Source: VRUE01 sp963814915
GTDB lineage: Bacteria; Actinomycetota; Thermoleophilia; Solirubrobacterales; 70-9
Assembly (NCBI GenBank): GCA_963814915.1
Contig: CAWFEI010000005.1
Coordinates: 372,001 to 436,000, forward strand
DNA: 64,000 bases
Direction: 5' to 3'
Shown here piece after piece: positions 1 through 8,405 of the stretch. Position numbers and translations under genes: made by a program. Numbering within the stretch: position 1 is the first letter of the stretch; each line of letters opens with the position of its first letter. The notes under the pieces are model-generated. The model was not told where the DNA came from, did not search any database, and was given only the letters and a program-made list of their open reading frames with translations.

Positions 1-345
1 CTGCCCTTCGAGGACGCGAGCTTCGACACCGTCGTCTTCACGCTCGTGCTCTGCACGGTCCCCGATCCCGCCGCGGCACTCGTCGAGGCGGCCCGGATCC
101 TCAAGCCGGGCGGTCAGCTGCTCTTCGTCGAGCACGTCCGCGCGCCCGAGGCAAACGTCGCCCGCTGGCAGGACCGCCTGGAGAGGCCCTGGAAGCTTTT
201 CGCCGACGGCTGCCGCTGCAACCGCGACACCGTCGCCAAGATCGAAGCCTCGCCGCTGACGCTCGACACCGTGGAGCGCGGCGAGCTGCCCAAGTCCCCG
301 CCGATCACCAGGCCGCTGGCCTGGGGCCGAGCGACCGTCGCTTGA
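1..345 (+). CDS. Class I SAM-dependent methyltransferase, C-terminal part (5' end outside window)
   Basis: The reading frame is open from base 1 and ends with TGA at 345, so the gene begins before the window. The visible 114 residues match the second half of a UbiE/Methyltransf_11-type Rossmann methyltransferase. An acidic strand-4 segment (FEDASFDTVV) and a post-IV block (ARILKPGGQLLFVEH) are visible. The C-terminal part contains two close cysteines (DGCRC), which often occur in this subgroup. The SAM-binding motif I lies upstream, so the substrate cannot be inferred. The next gene is convergent, with about 100 bases between them. Confidence 0.8.
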   Translation: MPFEDASFDTVVFTLVLCTVPDPAAALVEAARILKPGGQLLFVEHVRAPEANVARWQDRLERPWKLFADGCRCNRDTVAKIEASPLTLDTVERGELPKSPPITRPLAWGRATVA

Positions 346-447
346 AGGGTTGTCGGGGCTATAACGCCACAAAGCCTGCGATCGACATCGGCGCGCTCGG
401 AATCAACGCACGATAATGGTGGTTATGTAAACCCAGGCGGGGAAGGC

Positions 448-1215
448 TTAACCGGCGGCTTCGATTGCCCGTTCGAGGATGCCGGCGTCGCCGGGGGTCC
501 CGAGGACTTCGATGCCTTCGCTGTTCGGCCCCGTGACAGCAAACGAGGGCGTGCCGGTGAGGCCGAGCTGCTGCGCTTCGTCGGTTGAGCGCTGAATCTC
601 GCGCAGCGCGCCCGCTTCGTCCTTGCGTTCCTTGTTCCAGCGCGCGATGTCGGTGACGCCGGCGCCCCTGGCGACTTCGGTGAGGAACTCGTCGGTGACG
701 TAGCCGGAGGCCTCGCGGCCCTGGTTGCGGTAGAAGAGCTCGACGAAGTTCCAGCCGCGGCCCTGCTGGCCCGCCGCGATCGCAGCGGCACCCGCCGGAG
801 TCGATTCTTCGCTGATGATCGTGAAGTTGCGGAACTCGATTTTCGCTTCGCCGCTGCGCACCTTGGAGTCGATCACTTCGGGCACGATCTGTTCGGAGAA
901 GGCTTTGCAGACCGGGCACTGCAGGTCGCCGAACTCGACCAGGGTCACCTTCGCCTTGGGGTCGCCGAGAGTCAGGCCGGTCTGCGGGATGCCCTGCAAC
1001 TTGCGCTTGACCAGGCCGACATCCTCCAGGTTCGTGTCGCCGCCGTCGGTTTCGTTCTGGCTTATGACAATCAGCACAGCGACGACGACCACCACGATGA
1101 AGACCGCGGCGCTGCCGATTTGGAGCAGGCGCTTGCGGCGCTCCTGCGCCTCGCCTTCGCCTTCGGCCTGCAGCCGTTCTTCACGGCGTGCCTCTCTTGC
1201 GCTCTTACCACTCAT
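448..1215 (-). CDS. Membrane-anchored DsbA-like thioredoxin-fold protein
   Basis: This 255-residue protein has a charged cytoplasmic N-terminus, one transmembrane helix (about residues 33-52) and an extracytoplasmic thioredoxin/DsbA domain (PF13462 type). The redox motif CPVC is at residues 100-103 after VEFGDLQ. A cis-proline region (TGTPSF) lies near the C-terminus. It probably introduces or transfers disulfides in exported proteins. The ATG at 1215 overlaps the stop of the VKOR gene by four bases (ATGA), so the two are translationally coupled. VKOR is the usual re-oxidising partner of DsbA in actinobacteria. An in-frame extension runs upstream but is antisense-like Arg-rich sequence; the ATG before SGKSAR fits better. 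Confidence 0.9.
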   Translation of the reverse strand: MSGKSAREARREERLQAEGEGEAQERRKRLLQIGSAAVFIVVVVVAVLIVISQNETDGGDTNLEDVGLVKRKLQGIPQTGLTLGDPKAKVTLVEFGDLQCPVCKAFSEQIVPEVIDSKVRSGEAKIEFRNFTIISEESTPAGAAAIAAGQQGRGWNFVELFYRNQGREASGYVTDEFLTEVARGAGVTDIARWNKERKDEAGALREIQRSTDEAQQLGLTGTPSFAVTGPNSEGIEVLGTPGDAGILERAIEAAG

Positions 1216-1643
1216 GCGGGCCTCCCAACGTAACCGACCATGCGCAGCGCATTCAAGCCGAAGAGGATCGTCATCAGAATCGCGCTCGCCACGCACCACT
1301 GGCAGATCGCTTCGATCTTGAACAGCTCCAGGTAGGTCAGGTACAGGCTGTAGCCGAAGCCGGCGAGCGAGACGGCGAACCCTCCCATCCGGGCCACGTC
1401 CCCGCGGAGGGCCGCGGCCGCGAGCAGCAGGACGTAACCGCCGATGCCGAAGATCGCGATATTGACCCCCGCCAGGTGGGAGTACGTGCTGTCGGCGACC
1501 GTCTGGCAACCGCTACCGCCGGCGATGCAAGCGGGCGCGCCGCCACCGGAATCGGCGATCGCGATGTAGGTGGCGACGCCGACGCCGAAGGCCGCGACGA
1601 AGGTCGCGATCATCCGCAGCGTCCCCTCTGGCGGTGCCGACAT
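1212..1643 (-). CDS. Vitamin K epoxide reductase family membrane protein
   Basis: This 143-residue protein has four predicted transmembrane segments. The quinone-reducing motif CQWC is at residues 114-117. A second cysteine pair (C39 and C46) lies in the first periplasmic loop, as in bacterial VKOR. It is expected to pass electrons from the DsbA-like partner to quinone and so drive disulfide formation outside the membrane. The start at 1643 (ATG before SAPPEG) gives normal VKOR length. Its TGA overlaps the ATG of the downstream DsbA-like gene. The PRC-barrel gene lies two bases upstream, so all three look co-transcribed. Confidence 0.9.
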   Translation of the reverse strand: MSAPPEGTLRMIATFVAAFGVGVATYIAIADSGGGAPACIAGGSGCQTVADSTYSHLAGVNIAIFGIGGYVLLLAAAALRGDVARMGGFAVSLAGFGYSLYLTYLELFKIEAICQWCVASAILMTILFGLNALRMVGYVGRPA

Positions 1644-1645
1644 GC

Positions 1646-2011
1646 CTAGCGCCGTCGCCAAGCGCCGCCGAAGAGTTTTCCGAGCCGGCCGGTGCGCAGG
1701 TTGGGAACCACCTTCGAGTGACCCTCCTCCGGCGGCCCGAGCCGCTTCGCCGCCTCGGCGTCGATCGTCAGCACCACCGCCCGCTCGGCGGTGCGAGCGA
1801 CCTCGGGCGCATCGACGAAGCGCAGGTCGCCCTCGAGGTTCTCGAAGACGACCCCATCGAAGATGTGCTCCTTGCGATTGTCGAGGACCTCGCGCACGTG
1901 GCCGACGTGGATTCCGTCGGAAGCGTAGATCGGCGTCTCCGGCTGCACCGCCGAGTAATGGATCGCGTGGCCCTCGTCGAGCATCCCCCTGTTCCCTTGC
2001 ATAACACCCAT
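1646..2011 (-). CDS. PRC-barrel domain protein
   Basis: This 121-residue soluble protein has a beta-rich core (residues about 22-80: PIYASDGIHVGHVREVL, then FDGVVFENLEG) typical of PRC-barrel/photosynthetic-reaction-centre H-like domains. That fold also occurs in RimM and in small adaptor proteins. No catalytic residues are evident. It ends two bases before the VKOR start, so it is probably in the same transcript, but the link to disulfide chemistry is only positional. The function is unknown. The assignment rests on the strand pattern and the 'D-x-x-G-x-x-x-G-x-V' signature. Confidence 0.65.
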   Translation of the reverse strand: MGVMQGNRGMLDEGHAIHYSAVQPETPIYASDGIHVGHVREVLDNRKEHIFDGVVFENLEGDLRFVDAPEVARTAERAVVLTIDAEAAKRLGPPEEGHSKVVPNLRTGRLGKLFGGAWRRR

Positions 2012-2013
2012 TC

Positions 2014-2850
2014 TTACGATTGGCCGAGCTCGGCGCAGAAGGCGGCGATCTCCCGCGAGAGCTTCCCGCCCTGCCAGGCCAACGGCGACTCGCCCTCGGC
2101 CTCCCCGACAAGCTGCGCAGCGGGCAGGCGCTCGGCGTAGGCCTCGGCGACGTGGCGCGGGTGGCCGGGGTCGGCCGCGTCGTTGCTGGCGACGACGAGC
2201 GCCGGGACCCGCAGCGACTCCAACTCACTCAGCTCCCGAAATGGGCGCGAGCGCGGCAGCTCGCGCAGCGCCATCGCCAGCGCGGCCGGGTGGCGCTGGC
2301 GTTCGATCCGCTCGCGGGTGAAGCGCAGCACCGAGTCGCGCCAGGCCGGATCGGTTTGCTGCTCGCGGTCGATGTAGGCGACGAAGCCGTCGACGCCGCT
2401 ATCCTCGAGGGCCGCGGCGAGGCCGTCCCAGTATAAAAGCGTCTCGGCCGAGATCTCGCCGGTGTAGGTCGGCCCGACGACGACGAGCCCGTCGAGTCGC
2501 TCGGGATGGCGCAGCGCGTAGGCAACCGCCGTGTGGGCGCCCATCGAGTGGCCGCCAACGACGAACCGCCCCTCCCCGATCGTCGCCGCGACCACCTGTT
2601 CGAGATCGCCGACCAGCTCCGGGTATCCATAACCCCGCCCGCCGGGGGCGGGGTCCGACTCCCCGTGGCCGCGGGCGTCATAGGTAACCACGGCGTGGCC
2701 GGCACGCTCCAGCGCCCGCGAGCCATGCACCACGTAGCGGCGCGTCGCGGTGATCCCGTGGCAGAGGACGATCGGCGGCCCCTCCCCCGCCACCTCGCCG
2801 CGAAGCGCCGGCTGCGTTCCGGCGGAGAACTGCCGCGGCTCGGCTGCCAT
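2014..2850 (-). CDS. Alpha/beta hydrolase
   Basis: This 278-residue alpha/beta-hydrolase-fold protein has the oxyanion-hole segment IVLCHGIT and the nucleophile elbow GGHSMGAHT (Ser nucleophile). The acid probably lies after VPALVVASNDAADPG. No canonical C-terminal catalytic His motif (GHxP) is obvious; 'GHPRHVAEAY' supplies a candidate. The substrate is unknown. The ATG at 2850 shares one base with the TGA of the peroxiredoxin gene (TGATG), and a TTG one codon upstream is possible. Co-transcription with the peroxiredoxin suggests a redox or detoxification context, but that is inference. Confidence 0.85.
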   Translation of the reverse strand: MAAEPRQFSAGTQPALRGEVAGEGPPIVLCHGITATRRYVVHGSRALERAGHAVVTYDARGHGESDPAPGGRGYGYPELVGDLEQVVAATIGEGRFVVGGHSMGAHTAVAYALRHPERLDGLVVVGPTYTGEISAETLLYWDGLAAALEDSGVDGFVAYIDREQQTDPAWRDSVLRFTRERIERQRHPAALAMALRELPRSRPFRELSELESLRVPALVVASNDAADPGHPRHVAEAYAERLPAAQLVGEAEGESPLAWQGGKLSREIAAFCAELGQS

Positions 2851-3302
2851 CAAGCGATCGCTGCGACGGCCTCTTCGATGTCGCCGACCGTCTCGAAGCT
2901 GAGCCCGGCCATCGTCACCCTGCGGTGGCGGACGATGCCCTCCTCGTCGATGACGAAGACCGCCCGCCGCACCATCGGCCCGGCAACGATCCCGTAGGCC
3001 TTGGCGACCGCCTTGTCCTCGTCGGCGAGCAGTGGCACGTTGAGGCTCTTCTCTTTGGTGAAGCGCTCGTGCGAGTCGACCGACTGCGGCGAGATGCCGA
3101 GCACCTCGGCGTCGATCGCGTCGAGTCGCTCGCTTTCGTCGCGGTAGGAGCAGAACTGCTTCGTGCAGACCATGGTGAAATCGCCGGGGTAGAACGCCAG
3201 CACGACCTTGCGCCCGCCGTACTCGGAGAGCTTGTAGGTCTCGCCGCCGGTGCCCGGCAGCTCAAAGTCCGGCGCCGCATCTCCCACGTCGACCTTGGCC
3301 AT
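2850..3302 (-). CDS. Peroxiredoxin, Bcp/PrxQ type
   Basis: This 150-residue thiol peroxidase has the peroxidatic signature PGDFTMVCTKQFC. C46 is the peroxidatic cysteine (PxxxTxxC) and C51, five residues on, is the PrxQ-type resolving cysteine in the same helix. The remaining AhpC/TSA fold is complete, including GPMVRRAVFVID. It reduces hydroperoxides in the cytoplasm with thioredoxin. The start ATG at 3302 faces the epoxide-hydrolase-like gene across about 46 bases, which must hold divergent promoters. The downstream hydrolase is translationally coupled. Confidence 0.93.
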   Translation of the reverse strand: MAKVDVGDAAPDFELPGTGGETYKLSEYGGRKVVLAFYPGDFTMVCTKQFCSYRDESERLDAIDAEVLGISPQSVDSHERFTKEKSLNVPLLADEDKAVAKAYGIVAGPMVRRAVFVIDEEGIVRHRRVTMAGLSFETVGDIEEAVAAIA

Positions 3303-3348
3303 GTCGAAAAGACTACTGCGGTGGGCGCTGCGCCTATAGATTGGAGCG

Positions 3349-4218
3349 ATGGGCGACCCACCCCACGTCGACGGCGTCAGCCACCGCTGGGTGCGGGCGC
3401 GCGGGCTCGACTTCCACGTCGCCGAAGCGGGATCGGGCGACGACGTCGTCCTCTGCCTGCACGGCTGGCCGCAGCACTGGTACGAGTGGCGCCACCTGAT
3501 GCCTGCGCTGGCCGACGGCCACCGCGTCCTCGCGCTCGACCTGCGCGGCTTCGGCTGGTCCGATGCGCCACGCGGTGGCTATGAGAAGGAGAACCTGGCC
3601 GACGACGTGCTTGCCGTCCTCGACGCGCTCGGCCTCGACCGGGTGAATCTCGTCGGCCACGACTGGGGCGGCTGGATCGGCTTCCTGCTCTGCCTCAAGG
3701 CCCCGCGGCGCTTCGAGCGCTACCTGGCACTCAACATCCTCACCCCGTGGCCGCCGCGGGCGCGGACGCTCGCCCAACTGTGGCGCTTCTGGTACCAGTG
3801 GATGATCCTCACCCCCGGGATCGGCTATCGCCTGCACCGCGGCGGCGCCTTCGTCCCGCGAGTCCTGGTCGGGGCCTCGACGGTCAAAGACGCCTGGGAC
3901 GACGCGACGCTTCATTCCTTCGGCGACAACCTGGCCGAACCGGCGCGCGCCCGCGCCGCGGTGCAGATGTACCGCGTCTTCAACCTGCGCGAGACCTGGC
4001 CGATCCTGCGCGGCCGCTACGAGCGCCAGCGCCTCTCGGTGCCGACGAGGATGCTCTTCGGCACCGACGACGCCGCCCTGCGTCCCGAGCTGCTCGCCGG
4101 CTACGAGCGCCACACCGACGATATGCAGGTCGAGCTGGTCCCCGACTGCGGCCACTTCATCGCCGACGAGAAGCCGGAGCTCGTCGCCGCGCGAGCCCGC
4201 GAGTTCCTCGCGGCCTAA
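3349..4218 (+). CDS. Alpha/beta hydrolase, epoxide hydrolase / haloalkane dehalogenase-like
   Basis: This 289-residue protein has the HGWPQ oxyanion motif (residues 38-42) and the nucleophile elbow GHDWGGW with Asp105. This is the aspartate-nucleophile class that includes epoxide hydrolases and haloalkane dehalogenases. The catalytic His is probably in VPDCGHFI (about 266) and the acid near FGTDDAALRP. The lid region (residues 135-215) is Trp/Arg rich. HGWP favours epoxide hydrolase over dehalogenase, but the substrate is not determinable from sequence. The gene ends two bases before the convergent cyclophilin gene. Confidence 0.85.
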   Translation: MGDPPHVDGVSHRWVRARGLDFHVAEAGSGDDVVLCLHGWPQHWYEWRHLMPALADGHRVLALDLRGFGWSDAPRGGYEKENLADDVLAVLDALGLDRVNLVGHDWGGWIGFLLCLKAPRRFERYLALNILTPWPPRARTLAQLWRFWYQWMILTPGIGYRLHRGGAFVPRVLVGASTVKDAWDDATLHSFGDNLAEPARARAAVQMYRVFNLRETWPILRGRYERQRLSVPTRMLFGTDDAALRPELLAGYERHTDDMQVELVPDCGHFIADEKPELVAARAREFLAA

Positions 4219-4220
4219 GC

Positions 4221-4898
4221 TCAGCCCTTCTCGATCGAGATCTTTTCGATCAGGACGGTTTGTTTCGGTTTTTCGGCCGGGGTGCCGAGCATGCCGATCC
4301 GTTCGACCACGTCGAAGCCCTTGTCGACCTTGCCGACAAGGGCGTATTCGGGCGGCAGGCCCGCGTCGGCGCTGAGGACGACGAAGAACTGGCTGCCCGA
4401 GCGGCCGGGGGGCTCGGCCGAGCTTTTCGCCATCGCGACGACGCCCTTCGTGTAGGCGAGGTTGGCCGGGGGCTTCTCGTCGACGCTGTAGCCCGGCCCT
4501 CCCGTGCCCGTGCCGAGCGGGTCGCCGCCCTGGACGACAAATTCCGGCGCGACCCGGTGGAAGGTGAGGTCGTCGTAGAAGCCTTCTTCGGAGAGGAAGA
4601 CGAAGGAGTTGACGGTCTTCGGCGCCCGCATGGAATCGAGCGCGATGTCGAAGCCGCCGCAGCTCGTTTCGACCACGGCGGTCAGCTTCTCGCCCTTCTT
4701 GACGACCTGCTTGGGCGCCTTGAAGCTGACGGTCTTCGGCTTCGGGGCCTTGACCTTCTTGCAGCCGGCGACGCTCGCCGTGCCGCCCGAGTCGTCGCCG
4801 CCGCTACGTCCGATCAGGATCGCGGCGACCACGCCGACCGCGATCAGCGCGAAGACGGCAAGTGCGATCAGCTTGGTCTTGTCCTGTGAGCCCTTCAT
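4221..4898 (-). CDS. Cyclophilin-type peptidyl-prolyl cis-trans isomerase, membrane-anchored
   Basis: This 225-residue protein has a short cytoplasmic start, one transmembrane helix (about residues 9-29), a Gly/Ser linker with a Cys, and a cyclophilin domain (residues about 75-220). Visible cyclophilin motifs are FYDDLTFHRV (catalytic Arg), FVVQGGDP, GSQFFVVL and YALVGKV. It should assist proline isomerisation in exported proteins. The mature domain lies outside the cell. It diverges from the following methyltransferase gene by 27 bases and converges with the upstream hydrolase gene. Confidence 0.93.
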   Translation of the reverse strand: MKGSQDKTKLIALAVFALIAVGVVAAILIGRSGGDDSGGTASVAGCKKVKAPKPKTVSFKAPKQVVKKGEKLTAVVETSCGGFDIALDSMRAPKTVNSFVFLSEEGFYDDLTFHRVAPEFVVQGGDPLGTGTGGPGYSVDEKPPANLAYTKGVVAMAKSSAEPPGRSGSQFFVVLSADAGLPPEYALVGKVDKGFDVVERIGMLGTPAEKPKQTVLIEKISIEKG

Positions 4899-4925
4899 CG
4901 GCGCGGGATCCTAGATCATCTCCCG

Positions 4926-5387
4926 ATGCCCCCGCCATCGCTCACCGCGCTCGCGGCCGCCGTATTGCACGTGCGCGACCTGCCGGAGCGGATCCTCGAG
5001 GTCGGCTGCGGCGAAGGCGACGGCGTGCTCTTCCTCGCGCGCGAGTTCCCGGCTGCCCGGGTGCGCGGCGTCGATCCCTCCGCGGAGGCGATCCACGACG
5101 CCGTCGCCCGGATCGGGCTCGACCCCGAGGGCCGGGTTGCTTTCAAGCAGGGCGGCGGGCGATCCCTCCCCTACCCCGAGGACTTCTTCGACCTGGTCGC
5201 CCAGGCGGGCGGACAACTGCACCCGGGCGAGATCGCCCGCGTGCTGCGCCCCGGCGGGCACCTGATCCTTGCCGGCCGCTGGCGCCTGCTCGAGTGGCGG
5301 CTCGGCAGGCGCGGCTTCGACCCGGTCGAAGCCGGTGAAGCCGGGGGCGAGCGATTTCACGTGTTGCGGCTCTACCACGGCGAATAG
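4926..5387 (+). CDS. Small class I SAM-dependent methyltransferase
   Basis: This 153-residue protein has SAM motif I (ILEVGCGEGDGVLFLA) near residue 24 and the acidic motif II VRGVDPS. It also has a post-IV block ending ARVLRPGGHLILAGRW. It is shorter than standard Methyltransf_11 proteins, with little after strand 5, so it is a minimal Rossmann domain. No substrate can be assigned. The start ATG is 27 bases from the divergent cyclophilin start. The dagK-like gene follows 26 bases later on the same strand. Confidence 0.8.
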   Translation: MPPPSLTALAAAVLHVRDLPERILEVGCGEGDGVLFLAREFPAARVRGVDPSAEAIHDAVARIGLDPEGRVAFKQGGGRSLPYPEDFFDLVAQAGGQLHPGEIARVLRPGGHLILAGRWRLLEWRLGRRGFDPVEAGEAGGERFHVLRLYHGE

Positions 5388-5413
5388 GCCGCCCGACTAG
5401 GCTGCCGCTCGCA

Positions 5414-6310
5414 ATGAGAGCCGAGGGGATGCCGCTGGTTCTGCTGGTCAACCCGTCGTCGGCGCACGGGCGCGGGTTGAAGCTGCTGCCGGGCCTCGAG
5501 GGCGCGCTGGACGAGCGCCGCCTCCCCTTCCGGGTCGAGCGCACCCGCGGTCTGCAGGACGGGGTCGAGCGCGCCGTGGGCGCCGCCGAATCCGGCGAGA
5601 TCCCCGTCGTGCTCAGCGGCGACGGCCTGGTCGGCGCCGTGGGCGGCGCTCTCGCCGGCTTCGAGTCGCCGGTCGGAATCGTCCCCGGCGGGCGCGGGAA
5701 CGACCTTGCCCGCGTACTCGGCATCCCCCACAACCCCGAGGCGGTGGTGAACATGCTCGCGGCCGGTGAGACCCGACGCATCGATGTCGGCGAGGTCAAC
5801 GGCAAGCGCTTCCTGGGCATCGTCAGCGTCGGCTTCGACTCGGTGGCCAACCAGCGCGCAAACGAGACTCGCTGGCTGCGCGGCAACCTGGTCTACGCCT
5901 ACTCCGGCGTGCGCACGCTGCTCGGCTGGAAGCCCGCCCGCTTCACGATCCGCGTCGGCGAAGAGCGCGAGCGCTTCACCGGCTACTCGGTCTCGGTTGC
6001 CAACAGCAAAGCGTTTGGGGGCGGGATGTTCATCGCCCCCGACGCCGAGCTCGACGATGGCGAGTTCGACGTGGTCACCGTCGGCGAGGTCGGCAAGCTG
6101 CGTTTCCTGAGTAACCTGCCGAAGGTGTTCAAGGGCACCCACGTCGAGGAGGACGAGGTGCGCGTGTTCCGCGCCTCCCGCCTCGAGCTGAGCGCCAGTC
6201 GCCCGTTCCCCGTCTACGCCGACGGCGAGCACCTGACCGACCTGCCCGCGACGCTGCGAGTGCTGCCGCAATCGCTGAGCGTGATCGTCCCGCCGCGAGA
6301 CGGGGAGTGA
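5414..6310 (+). CDS. Diacylglycerol kinase-family lipid kinase
   Basis: This 298-residue protein has a DAGK catalytic domain: LLVNPSSAHGRG at the start, the SGDGLVGAVGG loop (normally GGDGT), and GIVPGGRGNDLAR. The second beta-sandwich domain ends with 'VYADGEHLTDLP', the typical ADGE motif. It likely phosphorylates diacylglycerol or a related lipid at the membrane. The usual Thr of GGDGT is replaced (SGDGL), which could alter activity. Its TGA overlaps the GTG start of murT by four bases, placing it first in an operon with lipid II-modifying genes. Confidence 0.9.
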   Translation: MRAEGMPLVLLVNPSSAHGRGLKLLPGLEGALDERRLPFRVERTRGLQDGVERAVGAAESGEIPVVLSGDGLVGAVGGALAGFESPVGIVPGGRGNDLARVLGIPHNPEAVVNMLAAGETRRIDVGEVNGKRFLGIVSVGFDSVANQRANETRWLRGNLVYAYSGVRTLLGWKPARFTIRVGEERERFTGYSVSVANSKAFGGGMFIAPDAELDDGEFDVVTVGEVGKLRFLSNLPKVFKGTHVEEDEVRVFRASRLELSASRPFPVYADGEHLTDLPATLRVLPQSLSVIVPPRDGE

Positions 6311-7698
6311 GCACGGAGCGCGGCGGGGCGCTGTTCGGGGCCAAGCGGCTCGCCGCCCGGGGCGTCGGCGCGGCCAGCCGGGCCAGCGGGCGCGGCGGAG
6401 GCACGACGCTTCCGGGCCGTCTGCTGCTGCGCATGGACAGCCGGGCGATCGCCCGACTCGGTGCCGGGCTCCAAGGCGGCTCGACCCTGATCAGCGCGAC
6501 CAACGGCAAGACGACGACGGCGGCGATGCTCTCCGCCCTGCTCGCCGCCGAGGGCCGTGTCCCGGTTCACAACCGAGCCGGCTCGAACATGACCTGGGGA
6601 ATCGCCACGGCCCTGCTCGAGCAGCATGGCGAGGAGGGCCTGTTCGAGGTCGACGAGGCCTGGCTGCCGCAGGTCAGCGCCGAGCTGGACCCCTCGCTGT
6701 TCGTGCTCGGCAACCTTTTCCGCGACCAACTCGACCGCTACGGCGAGACCGAGGCGCTTGCCGAGGAGTGGGCGAAGACCGTCGCCACTCGAGCGGGGCG
6801 CAGCCGCTTCGCGCTCAACGCCGACGACCCGCTGATCGCCGACCTGGGACGCGGCCCGGATGGGCAACGACGCCCGGGCGTCGTCTACTTCGGCATCGAG
6901 GACGACTCGCAGGCGCTGCCGGAGCTGCAACACGCCTTCGACGCCAAGCACTGCCGTCGCTGCGGTCATCCATACGCCTACGCACGTGCCTTCGTCGGCC
7001 ACCTCGGGCACTACTCGTGCCCCGAGTGCGGCGCCGGCCGACCGTCGCCCGACGTGGCCGCAACGCGGATCGAGCTGCACGGCATGCGCGGCTCCTCGCT
7101 CACCGTGCGCACGCCGCACGATGAGCTCCAGCTCGAGCTTCCCCTGCCCGGCCTCTACAACGTCTACAACGCCCTGGCGGCGATCGCCGGCGCGCTCGAG
7201 CTGGGCGTCGCACCGAGTTCGATCGGAGCTGCGCTGACCGGTATGCACGGTGCCTTCGGCCGCGTCGAGACGATCTCGGTCGGCGAGAAACGGCTCTCGA
7301 TCCTGCTGGTCAAGAACCCGGCCGGGGCCAACGAGGTGCTGCGCACGCTCGGGCTCGAGGCGGACCAGCACGGCCTCGACCTCTGGATCGCCCTCAACGA
7401 CGGGATTGCCGACGGGCGCGACGTGTCCTGGATCTGGGACGCCGACTTCGAGCTGCTGGCCGGGGCCGTGCGACGGGTCACCTGCGCTGGAACGCGGGCG
7501 CCGGAGATGGCGCTGCGGCTCAAATACGCCGGCTGGCCAGAGGAGTCGATCGCGGTCGAGCCGCGAATCGAGGCCTCGCTCGACCGCGCTCTCGCCAAGG
7601 CCCCCGGGCAGCTCTTCGCGCTGCCGACCTACACGGCGCTGCTCGAGCTGCACAAACTGCTCTCGGGCAGGAGCCTCACGGAGGAGTTCTGGAGATGA
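6307..7698 (+). CDS. murT: Lipid II isoglutaminyl synthase, Mur-ligase-like subunit MurT
   Basis: This 463-residue protein is a Mur-ligase middle domain with P-loop TNGKTTTAAM followed by the DUF1727 C-terminal domain. A four-cysteine zinc ribbon (CRRCGHPY, then CPECG) sits near residues 217-240, as in MurT. With GatD it amidates the alpha-carboxyl of D-Glu in peptidoglycan stem peptides, using glutamine-derived ammonia and ATP. The C-terminus carries LPTYTALLELHKLL, typical of MurT. The start is GTG at 6307 inside the dagK stop. The stop overlaps the ATG of an intervening methyltransferase gene rather than gatD directly. Confidence 0.95.
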   Translation: MSTERGGALFGAKRLAARGVGAASRASGRGGGTTLPGRLLLRMDSRAIARLGAGLQGGSTLISATNGKTTTAAMLSALLAAEGRVPVHNRAGSNMTWGIATALLEQHGEEGLFEVDEAWLPQVSAELDPSLFVLGNLFRDQLDRYGETEALAEEWAKTVATRAGRSRFALNADDPLIADLGRGPDGQRRPGVVYFGIEDDSQALPELQHAFDAKHCRRCGHPYAYARAFVGHLGHYSCPECGAGRPSPDVAATRIELHGMRGSSLTVRTPHDELQLELPLPGLYNVYNALAAIAGALELGVAPSSIGAALTGMHGAFGRVETISVGEKRLSILLVKNPAGANEVLRTLGLEADQHGLDLWIALNDGIADGRDVSWIWDADFELLAGAVRRVTCAGTRAPEMALRLKYAGWPEESIAVEPRIEASLDRALAKAPGQLFALPTYTALLELHKLLSGRSLTEEFWR

Positions 7699-8405
7699 CC
7701 GATGAGGGAGTGATCTGGCATGACGTGGAGTGCGGAAGCTACACGGCGGATTTGCCCCTCTGGGAGGAGCTGGCGGAGGGTGCCGTGCTGGATCTCGGCT
7801 GTGGAACGGGGCGGGTCGCGCGGCATCTGGCGCGTCGGGGCCATTCGGTCATCGGGCTCGACGCGGAACCCGCCTTCGTGGCTGAGCTGAACAGTCGGTC
7901 GACCCAGCTGTCCGTCCTGGCGGTCGCCGGCGACGCGCGCGATTTCAGGCTTGATTCTGTTTTCGACCTCGTGCTTGCCCCGATGCAACTGATCCAGCTA
8001 CTTGCCGATGCCGAGGAGCGCAAACGTTGCCTGCGCTGCGTCGAGGCGCACCTCGAGCCCGGCGGGCTTGCGGCATTTGCGATCGTCGAGGGCGTGCCCG
8101 ACCCGGTCGCTGGCCCCCCTCCCCTGCCCGACACGCGCGAGATCGATGGCTGGGTCTACTCGAGCCTGCCGATCGAGGCCGGCGTCGACAGCGACGGCCT
8201 GCGAGCGCGGCGCCTGCGGCAGACGGTCTCCCCCGCGGGGGAGCTGAGCGAGGAGCTGGACGAGATTTTGCTCGCGACGCTCGAGGCCGCAACGCTCGAG
8301 CGCGAGGCCGAAGCGCACGGGCTGCGATCCGCCGGGCGGCGGGCGGTCCCGCCCACCGCCGACCACGTCGGCTCGACCGTGGTCCTACTCGAAAGGCCCG
8401 TCTGA
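7695..8405 (+). CDS. SAM-dependent methyltransferase inserted between murT and gatD
   Basis: This 236-residue class I methyltransferase has motif I VLDLGCGTGRVARHLA near residue 30, motif II SVIGLDAEPAF, and a post-IV strand APMQLIQLLAD. The C-terminal part is strand-rich (GWVYSSLPIE). It is coupled at both ends: ATGA with murT and TGATG with gatD. Such tight spacing suggests it works in the same envelope pathway, perhaps on a peptidoglycan precursor or a lipid. No substrate motif proves that, and other small-molecule targets are equally possible. Confidence 0.85.
   Translation: MTDEGVIWHDVECGSYTADLPLWEELAEGAVLDLGCGTGRVARHLARRGHSVIGLDAEPAFVAELNSRSTQLSVLAVAGDARDFRLDSVFDLVLAPMQLIQLLADAEERKRCLRCVEAHLEPGGLAAFAIVEGVPDPVAGPPPLPDTREIDGWVYSSLPIEAGVDSDGLRARRLRQTVSPAGELSEELDEILLATLEAATLEREAEAHGLRSAGRRAVPPTADHVGSTVVLLERPV

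Noticed and set aside
2632..2654. Nine-base inverted repeat ACCCCGCCC/GGGCGGGGT within the alpha/beta hydrolase gene
   Set aside because: Short, made only of G/C-rich coding sequence, and likely by chance.
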